Shown: piece by piece, positions 45,008 to 56,350 of the stretch
Layout of the letters: every line of letters starts with the position of its first letter
How positions within the stretch are numbered: the stretch's first letter is position 1
Assembly: GCF_901472535.1 (NCBI RefSeq)
Contig: NZ_LR590470.1
Span: 2,604,001-2,668,000, forward strand
Source of the DNA: Sphingobacterium daejeonense
GTDB lineage: Bacteria; Bacteroidota; Bacteroidia; Sphingobacteriales; Sphingobacteriaceae
Reading direction: 5' to 3'
Length of the DNA stretch: 64,000 bases
Translations under genes and position numbers: made by a program
The notes under the pieces: model-generated
Seen by the model: only the letters and a program-made list of their open reading frames with translations
What the model was told of the DNA's origin: nothing
Databases searched by the model: none

Positions 45008-47631
45008 ATGAACTTTAACAACTTTACAATTAAAGCCCAAGAGGCAATACAAAAAGCTTCAGAAATTGCATCTGGTCATCAGCAACAAGCTATTGAACCA
45101 GCACATATTATGAAAGCTTTATTAACGGTCGATGAAAATGTAATCGGTCATTTATTAAAAAAATTAAATGTAAACATCAATTACCTCACACAAGAAGTCG
45201 ATAAGATTATCGAATCATATCCGAAAATAAGTGGAAGTAATGTTTACCTCAGTAACAGCGCCACGGCAGTCCTTCAAAAAGCTCAAAACTTTTTGAAAGA
45301 GTTTAATGATGAGTTTGTTTCCATTGAACACATTCTATTAGGCTTATTAGTTGCAGGTGACAAAGTCGCAACCTTGTTAAAAGACCAAGGTGTTACAGAA
45401 AAAGATTTAAAAACTGCAATTAAGGAATTGAGAGGCAATTCTCGAGTTACCGACCAAAATGCAGAGGCTACTTATAATGCATTGAACAAATACGCAAGGA
45501 ATTTAAATGAATTTGCGGAATCCGGAAAACTTGATCCCGTCATCGGTCGAGATGAAGAAATTAGAAGGGTAATGCAGATTCTGTCCCGTCGAACAAAAAA
45601 CAACCCAATTTTAGTCGGTGAACCCGGGGTTGGTAAAACGGCAATTGCAGAAGGAATTGCATATCGTATTATCAAAGGTGATGCTCCAGAAAACCTTAAA
45701 ACAAAAACTGTTTTCTCATTGGATATGGGAGCTTTAGTAGCCGGAGCAAAATATAAAAGGTGAATTCGAAGAACGATTAAAGGCCGTTGTAAAAGAAGTA
45801 TCGGATAGTGATGGTGAAATTATTCTCTTTATCGATGAAATTCACACCCTAGTCGGTGCTGGGAGGTGGCGAAGGCGCAATGGATGCTGCTAATATCTTA
45901 AAACCCGCATTAGCTCGCGGAGAATTAAGAACTATTGGTGCAACAACCCTAAACGAATACCAAAAGTACTTTGAAAAAGATAAGGCATTGGAGCGTAGGT
46001 TCCAAAAAGTAATGGTTGAAGAACCAGATACACAAGATGCAATTTCAATCCTGCGTGGTATAAAAGAAAGATATGAAACTCATCACAAAGTGAGGATTTT
46101 GGATGAAGCAATTATCTCTGCTGTTGAATTATCGCAAAGATATATTACTGATCGTTTCTTACCAGATAAAGCGATTGACTTAGTTGATGAAGCTGCTTCA
46201 AAACTAAGATTGGAAATGGACTCTGTTCCAGAAATCGTAGATGAATTGGAACGTCGTATCATGCAACTTGAAATTGAAAGAGAAGCTATTAAAAGAGAAA
46301 ACGATGACAGAAAAGTATCTGAACTCTCTGAAACAATTGCAAATCTTTCCTCTGAAAGAGATTCTTTAAGAGCGAAATGGCAATCTGAAAAAACATTGGT
46401 TGACCAAGTGAATCAAGAAGCTGAAAATATTGAGAACTATAAACTGGAAGCTGAACAAGCAGAAAGGGCTGGTGATTATGGAAAAGTAGCAGAATTAAGA
46501 TATGGCAAAATCAAGGAAGCTCAAGACAAAGTTGATGCTTTGAAAAAAGAACTATCTGAAAAACAAGATAGTAGCCGTATGCTCAAAGAGGAAGTTACTT
46601 CTGAAGATATTGCTGATGTGGTTTCTAAATGGACAGGCATACCAGTTAGTAAAATGGTGCAATCAGAAAGAGAGAAATTATTGAATCTTGAAGAAGAGTT
46701 GCACAAAAGAGTAGCTGGCCAAGATGAAGCCATTGAAGCTATTGCTGATGCAATTAGAAGATCAAGAGCAGGACTTTCAGATGCTAAGCGACCAATAGGA
46801 TCCTTTATTTTTCTTGGAACGACCGGTGTGGGTAAAACAGAACTTGCAAAAGCATTAGCTGAATATCTTTTTGATGATGAACAAGCGATGATTCGGATTG
46901 ATATGTCGGAATACCAAGAAAGACATGCCGTTTCCAGGTTAATTGGAGCGCCTCCAGGATATGTCGGATATGATGAAGGTGGACAGTTAACAGAGGCTGT
47001 ACGTCGCAGGCCATATTCTGTAGTTTTATTGGACGAAATCGAAAAAGCACATCCAGATGTATTCAACATTTTATTGCAGGTTCTTGACGATGGGCACTTA
47101 ACGGATAACAAAGGCCGTGTGGTGAACTTTAAAAACACCATCATAATTATGACATCTAATACTGGATCACATATCATTCAAGAGAATTTCTCAAAACTGA
47201 ACGATAGTAACAGAGAAGAAGTTGTTGCTAAAACAAAAGATGAAGTTTTGGATTTATTACAAAAATCAATTCGTCCAGAGTTCTTGAACCGTATCGATGA
47301 GGTCATTATGTTTACTCCTTTGACAAGATCTGAAATTGGAGATATCGTAAGAATGCAATTCGACAAGGTTCAAAAGCAATTAGCCGAACAGAATATTTTC
47401 TTGACAGCATCGGATGAAGCATTAGATTGGTTGGCTCAGTTGGGATATGACCCAGTATATGGTGCAAGACCATTAAAAAGAGTGATTCAAAAAAGAATTC
47501 TAAACGAACTTTCGAAAGAAATTCTTTCAGGCAAAATCTCAAGAGATTCAATAATTGAGCTGGATGCATTTGATGGAAAATTTGTATTCCTCAATAAAAA
47601 CGAAGAAAAAGAACAACAACAAGAAAGTTAA
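45008..47631 (+). CDS. clpB: ATP-dependent disaggregase ClpB, two frameshifts
   Basis: ClpB is a hexameric AAA+ unfoldase that rescues aggregated proteins with DnaK. The Clp N-domain covers about residues 1-150 ([20 protein letters not shown]). NBD1 has Walker [10 protein letters not shown] and Walker [11 protein letters not shown] long coiled-coil middle domain (about 410-525, rich in Glu and Lys) separates ClpB from ClpC/ClpA. NBD2 has GTTGVGKTE and LLDEIEKAH. Surplus bases near 45760 (AAAAGG) and 45862 (GGGAGG) break the frame, the second inside the [16 protein letters not shown] loop. Corrected length is about 873 residues. It stands alone, with a terminator at 47649. No heat-shock operator was recognised upstream. 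Confidence 0.95.
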
Positions 47632-47648
47632 AATAATCTGATAAATAA

Positions 47649-47678
47649 AAAACGGGCTGAATAAAATCAGCCCGTTTT
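47649..47678. terminator. Bidirectional terminator between convergent clpB and lysA
   Basis: Perfect 12-bp arms AAAACGGGCTGA (47649-47660) and TCAGCCCGTTTT (47667-47678) with a 6-nt loop. It lies 18 nt after the clpB stop and 30 nt before the lysA stop on the other strand. Confidence 0.9.
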
Positions 47679-47707
47679 CTTTTGCTTATTTGCATTTAGA
47701 AACTTTA

Positions 47708-48871
47708 TTAAACTTCATCCGAGTAGACAAATCTGATTTCTTCACGAAGATTATATCTAGAAGCCATAACCTCTCCATAAGCTCCAGCCGTTCTAATTGC
47801 TATTAAATCCCCTCTTTCTGAAATTGGTAATTCTACTTCTTTACCAAAACAATCAGAACTTTCACAAATCGGACCGACTACATCATAATTTACCTCTTCC
47901 TCTATCTCTGTTGAACCCAACTTCTCAATCTTATGATAAGCCTGGTACAATGCAGGACGCATTAATTCGGTCATCCCAGCATCCAATATCAAGAAATTCT
48001 TTTTAACCCCACTTTTGGTATATAAAACTTTGCTTATAAGGCTACCAGATTGAGCAACCAATGCTCTTCCTAATTCAAAATGAACTTCCTGCTGAGGGGT
48101 CCTTTCCAAAAACTTGTCAAATACTTCAAAATAAGCCTCAAAATCTGCAATAGGATTACCATCAGGATTATGATAATCTACTCCTAATCCTCCCCCTACA
48201 TTCAATACCTTGATCGTAGTACCTCTTTCTTCAAACCAACTCTTCCATTCATTTACCTTAACACATAAGCTCTTGAATACATTGATATCCGTAATCTGAG
48301 ATCCAACGTGAAAATGTAAACCCAATAGTTCTAGATTTTCACACTCCCTTAATACAGAAGCCGCTTTCTCTAGTTCCGAATTAGGAACTCCAAATTTGTT
48401 CTCATCAAGCCCAGTTGTTATATAATGATGTGTATGAGCATCAACATTTGGATTTATACGTAATGAAACCTGAGCCTTTACATTGTTTTTCCCAGCCAAC
48501 TCATTAATAACCAATAATTCCTGGATAGATTCAACATTGAAAGCAAAGATTTGATGGTTTAATGCCAATTCAATCTCTTTATCAGACTTCCCAACTCCCG
48601 CGAATGTAATTTGGCTTGCGGGAAAACCGGAATCAATGGATTTTTGAACCTCATTTCCACTTACACAATCTGCCCCAAATCCTTTTGATTGAATTAAATT
48701 CAAAACTCTTTCATTAAAATTTGCTTTCAGCGCATAATGAACATGAAACCCTCGTTTATCTGCAGATGCCTTAGCCCTTGATAAAGTTTCATCCAATAGA
48801 TCCAGATCATAATAATAAAAAGGTGTTTCAAACTCCTTTAGTCGGTTTAAGTCAATTTTATGTATGTTCAT
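47708..48871 (-). CDS. lysA: Diaminopimelate decarboxylase
   Basis: LysA decarboxylates meso-diaminopimelate to L-lysine with PLP. The 387-residue fold type III protein has the PLP-lysine motif HYALKANFN (near residue 45), HVGSQITD (near 195), the phosphate loop GGGLGVDYH, and CESSDCFG near the C-terminus, where the catalytic cysteine lies at the dimer interface. It is intact. It sits 7 nt downstream of the aspartate kinase gene, so first and last steps of lysine synthesis are co-transcribed. Confidence 0.95.
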   Translation of the reverse strand: MNIHKIDLNRLKEFETPFYYYDLDLLDETLSRAKASADKRGFHVHYALKANFNERVLNLIQSKGFGADCVSGNEVQKSIDSGFPASQITFAGVGKSDKEIELALNHQIFAFNVESIQELLVINELAGKNNVKAQVSLRINPNVDAHTHHYITTGLDENKFGVPNSELEKAASVLRECENLELLGLHFHVGSQITDINVFKSLCVKVNEWKSWFEERGTTIKVLNVGGGLGVDYHNPDGNPIADFEAYFEVFDKFLERTPQQEVHFELGRALVAQSGSLISKVLYTKSGVKKNFLILDAGMTELMRPALYQAYHKIEKLGSTEIEEEVNYDVVGPICESSDCFGKEVELPISERGDLIAIRTAGAYGEVMASRYNLREEIRFVYSDEV

Positions 48872-48878
48872 TATTCTT

Positions 48879-50192
48879 CTAAAAAATTCTATTGTGCAAT
48901 GATCTTAAAGCTTCAACTTTATAGTCAGAGTCTAAAAGCATCGATACATTATAATCTGAGCCACCGTAAGAAACCATTCTTAATGGCAAGTGTTTCACTG
49001 AGTCTAAGACCCTAGCAGCATAGCCGTGAGTATTTGCACCAAAGTCTCCTACTACACATATAATTGTCTGGTTTTTATCCACACTTACTTTACCAAAATC
49101 TTCAACTTCACGGATGATATCTTCCAAGTTTTTAGTATCATCGATTGTCAAGGATACAGCCACCTCCGAAGTGGTAATCATATCTATTGGAGTTTTATAG
49201 CGTTCAAATATTTCAAATATCTTTCTCAAGAAACCATATGCTAATAACATCCTTGATGAATGAATATGAATTGCAGTAATATCATCTTTAGCTGCTACTG
49301 CTCTGATAGCTCCTTTTTTTGCTCCATTTTGAGAAATCAAAGTTCCAAAAGCCTTTGGATCCATGGTATTTAATAACCTAACTGGAACATTATACCTTTG
49401 TGCTGGAAAAACACTCTGAGGATGCAAAATCTTTGCTCCAAAGTAGGCAAGTTCGGCCGCCTCATCAAAACTTAGCTCTGCAATTGGAGTTGTATTCTTA
49501 ACGATTCGTGGATCGTTATTATGCATTCCATCAATATCTGTCCAAATCTGAATCTCATCAGCCTGGATAGCAGCACCAATTAATGAAGCAGTATAATCCG
49601 ATCCACCTCTTCTTAAATTGTCGATTTCACCAAATGAATTTCTACAGATAAATCCTTGAGTAATAAAAAGGGAGTTTTCAGGGTATTCTGCCAATAGAGA
49701 CTCGAGTTTCTCTTTGATAAAAGGCACAACAGGTTCATTGTCCTCATCAATCTTCATGAAATCTAAAGCAGGTAACAAAACCGATTCAACACCTTTTTCA
49801 GCAAGATACAAATGCCATAATGTCGTCGACATCAATTCTCCCTGAGCAAGAATATTCTTTTCTTCAATCTGAGTGAATAAGTCATTTGAAAACGAAGCTA
49901 TAAAGTTAAAATGATAATCAATTAATTCCTTACCCTGCTTATATCCATTCTCTGTGCTGAAGAGGTCCTTGATTAAAGCTTCGTATTTATTCTTGTGATC
50001 TTTAATTAATTCCTTGGCTTCATCCTTCTTACCATTTAAAAAAGCCTTAGAGATTTCAACTAATGCATTAGTTGTTCCAGCCACTGCTGAAAGCACAACA
50101 ATTTGTCGCTCTGCGGGATTAACGATATCCGTCAAACTTTGGATACGTTCAGCACTTCCTACGGATGTTCCACCGAATTTGAGAATTTTCAT
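48879..50192 (-). CDS. lysC: Aspartate kinase
   Basis: Aspartate kinase phosphorylates L-aspartate, the committed step towards lysine, threonine and methionine. The 437-residue protein has the kinase motif KFGGTSVGS at residues 4-12 and RGGSDYTASLIGAA near 195. The C-terminal ACT domains (about 300-437) include HSSRMLLAYGFLRKIFEIFE and VSYGGSDYNVSMLL, probably for feedback control. It is monofunctional (no homoserine dehydrogenase domain). The size and ACT layout fit the lysine-sensitive LysC type, and pairing with lysA supports that name. Feedback specificity is inferred. No lysine riboswitch was seen in the leader, which instead holds the serA terminator. Confidence 0.9.
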   Translation of the reverse strand: MKILKFGGTSVGSAERIQSLTDIVNPAERQIVVLSAVAGTTNALVEISKAFLNGKKDEAKELIKDHKNKYEALIKDLFSTENGYKQGKELIDYHFNFIASFSNDLFTQIEEKNILAQGELMSTTLWHLYLAEKGVESVLLPALDFMKIDEDNEPVVPFIKEKLESLLAEYPENSLFITQGFICRNSFGEIDNLRRGGSDYTASLIGAAIQADEIQIWTDIDGMHNNDPRIVKNTTPIAELSFDEAAELAYFGAKILHPQSVFPAQRYNVPVRLLNTMDPKAFGTLISQNGAKKGAIRAVAAKDDITAIHIHSSRMLLAYGFLRKIFEIFERYKTPIDMITTSEVAVSLTIDDTKNLEDIIREVEDFGKVSVDKNQTIICVVGDFGANTHGYAARVLDSVKHLPLRMVSYGGSDYNVSMLLDSDYKVEALRSLHNRIF

Positions 50193-50255
50193 ATCTATTT
50201 ATAAACTATTTGTTTTTTACGAGGGTGTGAATATAAGTGTTTTAACCAAAAAAAA

Positions 50256-50289
50256 GCGGCACAAATGCAAATAAAAGCTTTTGTGCCGC
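50256..50289 (-). terminator. Terminator after serA
   Basis: Perfect 10-bp arms GCGGCACAAA (50256-50265) and TTTGTGCCGC (50280-50289) with a 14-nt loop. On the minus strand the hairpin is followed by eight Ts. It separates the serC-serA unit from lysC-lysA. Confidence 0.9.
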
Positions 50290-50310
50290 ATAGATTTTTA
50301 TGCGGAAGAA

Positions 50311-51258
50311 TTACTTCTTCAGGTTTTCAATAAGCAATTGTGCGAGCTCATCACCAATTCTTTCTTGCGCTTCATTTGTAGCAGCACCAATATGTGGTGT
50401 TAAAGAAATCTTCGGATGCTGTAAGATTTCAGCTCTTGGAGTAGGTTCGTCATCGAAAACATCAAGCCCAGCAAATGAAACTTTACCAGAATTCAGAGCT
50501 TCAACCAAACCCAATTCATCAATAACTCCACCTCTAGAAGCATTCACTAATCCTACACCATCTTTCAGTAAAGCAAATTCTTCCTTCCCAATAACCGGCT
50601 TGTCGGTAAATGGAACATGTAACGAAATAAAATCAGATTGTTTGAAAAGCGTCTCTAAATCAACTTGCTCAATAGGTACATTGACAGAAACATCTCCAGC
50701 AAAATTCAAAGTCAATGAATTTGGACCTTCGAATAAATCTGAATAGATGACGGTCATACCTAAACCCAATCCAATTTTTGCTGTCTCACGACCAATACGG
50801 CCAAAGCCAACAACGCCCAATACTTTTCCTTGAAGTTCTGATCCAGCACCGTAGGCTTTTTTCAAACTTCCAAAATTGGTCTGTCCTTCAACAGGCATTT
50901 TGCGGTTAGAATCATACAAGAACCTTACACCATTTAATAAATGAGCGAAAACAAGCTCCGCAACTGAATGTGAAGATGCTGCAGGCGTATTAACAACAGC
51001 TATGCCTTTTGAACGTGCATAGTCCACATCGATATTATCCATACCTACACCACCACGTCCTATTACCTTAATATTTGGACAAGCATCAATTAAAGGTTGA
51101 CGAAGTTTAGTCGCGCTACGAACTGTTACTGCATCATAGTCATTCAATCTATTGATCAATTCGTCCTGTGGGATATGTACAGTATCAACAACAAATCCCG
51201 CATCTTCTAATATTTTTTTACCGATAGGATCGATCCCATCGTTAGCTAAAATTTTCAT
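50311..51258 (-). CDS. serA: D-3-phosphoglycerate dehydrogenase (short form)
   Basis: SerA oxidises 3-phosphoglycerate to 3-phosphohydroxypyruvate with NAD+, the first step of serine synthesis. The 315-residue protein has VTVRSATKLRQPLID, the NAD-binding GVVGFGRIGRETAKIGLGLG (near 145), VNASRGGVIDE with the catalytic-site arginine (near 232), and the proton-relay histidine in LTPHIGAATNEA. The C-terminal regulatory ACT domain is absent, as in short Bacteroidota SerA. It lies 6 nt after serC in the same orientation, which fixes the assignment over other 2-hydroxyacid dehydrogenases. Confidence 0.94.
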   Translation of the reverse strand: MKILANDGIDPIGKKILEDAGFVVDTVHIPQDELINRLNDYDAVTVRSATKLRQPLIDACPNIKVIGRGGVGMDNIDVDYARSKGIAVVNTPAASSHSVAELVFAHLLNGVRFLYDSNRKMPVEGQTNFGSLKKAYGAGSELQGKVLGVVGFGRIGRETAKIGLGLGMTVIYSDLFEGPNSLTLNFAGDVSVNVPIEQVDLETLFKQSDFISLHVPFTDKPVIGKEEFALLKDGVGLVNASRGGVIDELGLVEALNSGKVSFAGLDVFDDEPTPRAEILQHPKISLTPHIGAATNEAQERIGDELAQLLIENLKK

Positions 51259-51264
51259 AAATAA

Positions 51265-52331
51265 TTATTTCTTTCTTTCTTCAAATTCTCTCATCGTATC
51301 AATTAAAGCATTGATCGAAGAGATTGATAAAGCATTGTAAATAGAAGCTCTAAACCCACCAACAGAACGATGGCCTTTAATTCCAATTAAATTACGCTCT
51401 TTAGCTAATGCTAAAAATTCTGCTTCTAATTCTGGTGTGTCCATGACAAACGTAACATTCATTCTCGAGCGATCTTCAACAGCAGCAGTGCCTTTAAAGA
51501 ATGGGTTACGGTCGATTTCATCATATAAAGTACGAGCTTTAATAATATTCTCTTGCTCGATAACTTCTATCCCACCTTTCGCTTTCAACCAACGTAGATT
51601 CAACATAGAAACATAGATTGAAAATACAGGCGGCGTATTGTACATTGACCCTGCTTTTGCATGAGATTCATAATCAAAAATCGTAGGAATTGTTTTTCTT
51701 GACTTTCCAAATAACTCATCTTTAATTACAACTAGAGTTACCCCAGCTGGGCCCATATTTTTTTGTGCTCCAGCGTAGATTAAATCAAATTCAGAAACAT
51801 CAATCGTCCGGCTTAAAATGTCCGAAGACATATCTACTACTGTAGGAACCGATGTATTTGGTTTATGAAAAACTTCAGTACCATAAATGGTATTGTTAGA
51901 AGTATAATGAAAATAGCTTGAATCCGCAGGGATAGCGAAATCCTTTGGAATGTAGGAATAATTTTGATCACTGGATGATGCAACAATATCAATCTGGCCG
52001 ATTTTTTGGCTTCTTTTGCTGCTTTAGTCGCCCAAACACCTGTATCCAAATAAGAAGCAAAGCCTCCTTCAGGCAATAGGTTCATAGGAACCATAGCAAA
52101 TTGTTGGCTAGCTCCTCCTTGAAGGAAAAGAACCGAATATCCAGCAGGAACATTCAGCAATTCACGAACTAAACTCTCTGTCTCAGCAATTACTTCTTCG
52201 AACTCCTTGGAACGGTGCGAAATTTCCAATATAGATAAACCTGTACCATTAAAGTCAATTACTGCTCTTGAAGCTTCTTCAAAAACCTCTTTTGGTAGAA
52301 TACATGGGCCTGCACCGAAATTATGTTTCAT
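51265..52331 (-). CDS. serC: Phosphoserine aminotransferase, one frameshift
   Basis: SerC converts 3-phosphohydroxypyruvate and glutamate to phosphoserine and 2-oxoglutarate with PLP. It starts [20 protein letters not shown]. Motifs are [19 protein letters not shown] (substrate and PLP phosphate), a restored [13 protein letters not shown] segment, [10 protein letters not shown] (PLP aspartate) and the PLP-lysine in [12 protein letters not shown]. The C-terminus is [15 protein letters not shown]. One A is missing from an A-run near 52005; restoring it gives about 355 residues. It leads the serC-serA operon. Phosphoserine phosphatase is not in the window. Confidence 0.94.
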
Positions 52332-52672
52332 TAGACTAGTATAATTTGTTAAAAATTAGATGGTTAACAATTAATCAATCGTTTGACCTAAATTTGAATG
52401 TCCAAAGGTAAAATATTTTTGAAAATTTTTAAAACAAAATCCATGTTTGTTTAAAATATCTTAAATTAAAAAGACATTTGCTGACATATTGCTATTATAG
52501 ACAACCACTTCCATCAACAAATTACTTCTTAAAAAATATTAACAAACCGCCTCTATTGTGGATATCTTTAATCCTGAAAGTCGTACCAAAAACGTAAAAA
52601 TTTATGTATCTTCGCCTGTTATGTGTCTTTTATAGACATGACAAATATTATATTGATTGAAACCAAAATATA
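52332..52672. other. Divergent intergenic region between serC and gyrA
   Basis: About 340 nt of AT-rich DNA expected to carry both promoters. On the plus strand TATCTTCG (about 52607-52614) is a one-mismatch -7 box for gyrA, followed by a short hairpin-forming TGTCT-N5-AGACA (about 52624-52638). On the minus strand the serC promoter is not clear. No gene was recognised. Confidence 0.45.
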
Positions 52673-55237
52673 ATGGCTGAAGAAACAGAAAACGAAAACA
52701 ATTTAGTTCCTGCTGAAAACAGGATTATCCCCATCAATATCGAAGACCAAATGAAAGCCGCATACATCGATTATTCGATGTCGGTAATCGTGTCTCGTGC
52801 CCTACCAGACGCACGTGATGGCCTTAAACCAGTACACAGACGTGTATTGTACGGTATGCTAGACCTTGGGGTGACGAGTGGAAAACCCTATAAAAAATCT
52901 GCTCGTATTGTTGGAGATGTACTCGGTAAGTATCACCCACATGGTGACTCATCAGTATATGATACCATGGTTCGTATGGCCCAAACTTGGTCATTACGCT
53001 ATCCCCTTGTCGATGGACAAGGTAACTATGGTTCAATTGATGGTGACCCACCAGCAGCAATGCGTTATACTGAAGCTCGACTCAGAAAAATTGCTGAGGA
53101 AATGTTGGCAGACATTAATAAAGACACTGTTGACTTCCAATTAAACTTTGATGACTCCCTTGAGGAACCAACCGTATTACCAACTCGTATCCCTAACCTA
53201 TTAGTGAATGGTACATCAGGTATTGCTGTAGGTATGGCGACCAACATGGCGCCACATAATTTGAGCGAAGTAATCGATGGCACAATAGCATACATTGACA
53301 ATAGAGATATCGAAATCTCTGAATTAATGACCCATGTTAAAGGACCAGACTTCCCTACAGGAGCATTAATATATGGTTATAATGGAGTAAAAGAAGCTTT
53401 CGAAACTGGACGTGGACGTATTGTTATGCGTGCTAAAGCCGAAATCGAAACTACAAAATCTGGAAAAGAAATAATCGTAGTTACAGAAATACCTTATCAA
53501 GTAAATAAATCGGACATGATCAAAAGAACTGCCGATTTAGTACAAGAAAAGAAAATCGAAGGTATATCTGAAATTAGAGATGAATCTTCAAAAGACATCA
53601 GAATTATCTACGAAATTAAACGTGATGCAAATGCAAACGTTGTCCTTAATAATTTATATAAACATACTGCCCTTCAAACATCTTTTTCAGTAAACAATAT
53701 TGCTCTTGTAAAAGGTAGACCACAAATGATGAACTTAAAGGATATGATCCATGAGTTCGTTGAACATAGACATGATGTGGTTATCAGAAGAACAAAATTC
53801 GAACTTGCTGAAGCTGAAAAAAGAGCACATATTTTAGAAGGATATCTCATTGCATTAGATCACTTAGATGAAGTCATACAACTAATCCGTAATTCCGATA
53901 CTCCAGAGGATGCTCGCGTTGGATTAATGGAACGTTTTGGATTAACTGATATTCAGGCAAGAGCTATTCTAGACATGACCCTTAGAAGGTTAACTGGTCT
54001 GGAAAGAGACAAGATCAAAGAAGAATATGCTGAGTTAATGAAAACAATCGACTACTTAAAAGAAGTACTTGCTGATGAAGGCCTTCGTTTTAAGATCATA
54101 AAAGATGAACTCATCGAAGTTAAAGAAAAATATGGCGATGAAAGACGTTCTCAGATTGTACACTCTGCTGAAGATCTTCGTATGGAAGACTTCATTGATG
54201 ATGAAGAAGTCGTAATTACTATATCTCATAATAGCTATGTAAAACGTACTCCTTTAACCGAGTATCGTGTTCAAGGACGTGGTGGTAAAGGAGCTATAGG
54301 TTCTACTACTCGTGATGAAGATTTTACAGAACATATCATCACTGCATCAGCACATAATTATCTGTTATTATTCACAGAAGCTGGAAGATGTTTCTGGTTG
54401 AGGGCATTTGAAATCCCAGAAGGTAGCCGAACTTCGAAAGGAAGGGCCCTTCAAAATATCATCAATATCCCGAAAGATGAAAAAATCAAGGCATATATTA
54501 AGGTAACTAACCTTAAAGATCAAGAATACCTTGAAAATAATTTCATTATCATGTGTACCAAGAAAGGTACAATTAAGAAAACTTCACTTGAAGCTTATTC
54601 TAGACCAAGAGCCAATGGTATCAACGCAATCAATATTAATGAAGGCGATCAATTATTAGAAGCTACCCTAACAAATGGTTCTAGTGAGATCGTAATGGCT
54701 CTTCGTTCAGGTCGTGCGATTCGATTTAATGAATCAACCGTAAGACCAATGGGAAGAACTGCCACTGGTGTGCGTGGAATTACCCTAGCAAGCGAAAAAG
54801 ATGAGGTTGTTGGCATGATTAGTGTTGATAATCAAGAGACAACTGTATTGGTAGTTTCGGAAAAAGGATACGGAAAACGAACTGATATAGATGACTACAG
54901 AATCACTAACCGTGGTGGTAAAGGAGTAAAAACCTTAAATATTACCGATAAAACTGGTGATTTAGTAGCTATCAAGGGCGTAACAGACGAAAATGACCTG
55001 ATGATTATCAATAAATCAGGTATAGTTATTCGTATTGGAGTTGAAAGTTTACGTGTGATGGGTCGTGCTACTCAAGGTGTAAAATTAATCACGCTAAAAG
55101 GAAACGATGAAATCGCATCTGTAACTAAAGTTGATAGACAAGACGAAGAAGAAGAATTAGAAGTTGAAGGTGCGGAAGGCACTGAAAACTCAACAGAAAA
55201 TGATTCAGCTAACACGGAGAATGAAGAACAAGAATAG
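52673..55237 (+). CDS. gyrA: DNA gyrase subunit A
   Basis: GyrA is the DNA-cleaving subunit of gyrase, which introduces negative supercoils. The 854-residue protein has the breakage domain with catalytic Tyr131 in [10 protein letters not shown]. The quinolone-determining region GDSSVYD (91-97) keeps serine and aspartate at the positions of E. coli Ser83 and Asp87, so no classical quinolone-resistance change is visible. The GyrA box QGRGGKG (near 537) identifies gyrase rather than topoisomerase IV. A six-bladed C-terminal domain and an acidic tail ([13 protein letters not shown] and ENEEQE) follow. It is intact. The end overlaps the next gene by 17 nt, implying coupling to two TPR proteins. 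Confidence 0.97.
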   Translation: MAEETENENNLVPAENRIIPINIEDQMKAAYIDYSMSVIVSRALPDARDGLKPVHRRVLYGMLDLGVTSGKPYKKSARIVGDVLGKYHPHGDSSVYDTMVRMAQTWSLRYPLVDGQGNYGSIDGDPPAAMRYTEARLRKIAEEMLADINKDTVDFQLNFDDSLEEPTVLPTRIPNLLVNGTSGIAVGMATNMAPHNLSEVIDGTIAYIDNRDIEISELMTHVKGPDFPTGALIYGYNGVKEAFETGRGRIVMRAKAEIETTKSGKEIIVVTEIPYQVNKSDMIKRTADLVQEKKIEGISEIRDESSKDIRIIYEIKRDANANVVLNNLYKHTALQTSFSVNNIALVKGRPQMMNLKDMIHEFVEHRHDVVIRRTKFELAEAEKRAHILEGYLIALDHLDEVIQLIRNSDTPEDARVGLMERFGLTDIQARAILDMTLRRLTGLERDKIKEEYAELMKTIDYLKEVLADEGLRFKIIKDELIEVKEKYGDERRSQIVHSAEDLRMEDFIDDEEVVITISHNSYVKRTPLTEYRVQGRGGKGAIGSTTRDEDFTEHIITASAHNYLLLFTEAGRCFWLRAFEIPEGSRTSKGRALQNIINIPKDEKIKAYIKVTNLKDQEYLENNFIIMCTKKGTIKKTSLEAYSRPRANGINAININEGDQLLEATLTNGSSEIVMALRSGRAIRFNESTVRPMGRTATGVRGITLASEKDEVVGMISVDNQETTVLVVSEKGYGKRTDIDDYRITNRGGKGVKTLNITDKTGDLVAIKGVTDENDLMIINKSGIVIRIGVESLRVMGRATQGVKLITLKGNDEIASVTKVDRQDEEEELEVEGAEGTENSTENDSANTENEEQE

Positions 55238-56333
55238 TTTTATTGCAAGTGCTTTAGGAGCAATGTTACTTTTAAGTGCAAATGGTGCTTTTGCTCAGTC
55301 AGCTTACAAAGAAGCGAGCAATGCTTTTGCATTATATACACAGACTGGTGATATCAAAAATCTAGATAATGCTAGAAAACAAATTGATAACATCTATAAA
55401 ACAAGACGTGACTCTTCTAAAACACGCGTGAATGTATTAAGAGGTATGGTTTTGAGCTCATTAGCATATGCTGATTCTGCCAGAACTATCAAATTAAATG
55501 CAGATCCAATCGATTTAACCTATCAAACACTTGATAAAATCGACCAAAAAGATCGTGCAGGATATGCTGGTGAGATAAATTATATCAACCAAAATCTTGC
55601 AGCTGCCTTAATCCATCGTGCTAATAAATCTCTTCAAGAACAGAAATTCGATGCAGCATTCGCGGATTTCAGCAAGGTTGATGCTTTGGATGCTAAAAGT
55701 GGAGATGTTACTTATAACCTAGCCTTATTAGCAACAAAAGCCGGAAAACCTCAAGATGCTATTGAGTATTATGGCAAAATTCATGAAGGTGGAAACATGT
55801 CAGCTCAGCAGTATATCGAATTGGCAAACTTATACGACCAATTAGATGAAAAACAACAAGCTTTGTCAACTTTAGAAGAAGGAAGAACAAAATTTCCAGA
55901 AGACAAATCATTATTGTTTCTCTTGATTGACAAATATGCAAAAAATGAAGCTTTCGACGCCATCGTACCGATCATTGAACAAGCCATTAAATTAGAACCC
56001 GAAAACATCGAGTTGAACTATCTTGCAGGCTATGCTAATGAAAATGCAAATAATATAGAAATAGCGAAATCTTATTATTCAAAAGTATTGGAATTAGATC
56101 CTAATAATTATGAATCAAATCTAGCGTTGGGACTGATTAACTTGAATGCATTTCTGAAAGACTCAGAAAATCAGGAATCGCAATATAATGCTCAAAATTT
56201 CTTATTAAAAGCAAATGAGATAAAACCTTATGAAATCAATGCTTTGAAATCATTAGCTTTATTTTATCAAAAAACAGAAGATGAAACTCAATTGGACAGA
56301 GTAAATTTACTCCTGAATCAATTAACAAATTAA
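55221..56333 (+). CDS. Secreted tetratricopeptide repeat protein 1
   Basis: A 370-residue exported protein with a Sec signal peptide (basic MKNKNSF, hydrophobic core [13 protein letters not shown], cleavage after AFA-Q). About seven TPR-like helical pairs follow, for example [20 protein letters not shown] and [20 protein letters not shown]. The chosen ATG is the one that yields the signal peptide; an in-frame start 57 nt upstream inside gyrA does not. It overlaps gyrA by 17 nt and precedes a second TPR gene after 17 nt. TPRs bind other proteins; the partner is unknown and a periplasmic location is inferred. Confidence 0.87.
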   Translation: MKNKNSFIASALGAMLLLSANGAFAQSAYKEASNAFALYTQTGDIKNLDNARKQIDNIYKTRRDSSKTRVNVLRGMVLSSLAYADSARTIKLNADPIDLTYQTLDKIDQKDRAGYAGEINYINQNLAAALIHRANKSLQEQKFDAAFADFSKVDALDAKSGDVTYNLALLATKAGKPQDAIEYYGKIHEGGNMSAQQYIELANLYDQLDEKQQALSTLEEGRTKFPEDKSLLFLLIDKYAKNEAFDAIVPIIEQAIKLEPENIELNYLAGYANENANNIEIAKSYYSKVLELDPNNYESNLALGLINLNAFLKDSENQESQYNAQNFLLKANEIKPYEINALKSLALFYQKTEDETQLDRVNLLLNQLTN

Positions 56334-56350
56334 ACAAACAATAAATAGAT

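Noticed and set aside
50193..50310. Lysine riboswitch upstream of aspartate kinase
   Set aside because: The interval is about 120 nt and is occupied by the serA terminator; the aptamer needs more sequence and none of its elements were seen.
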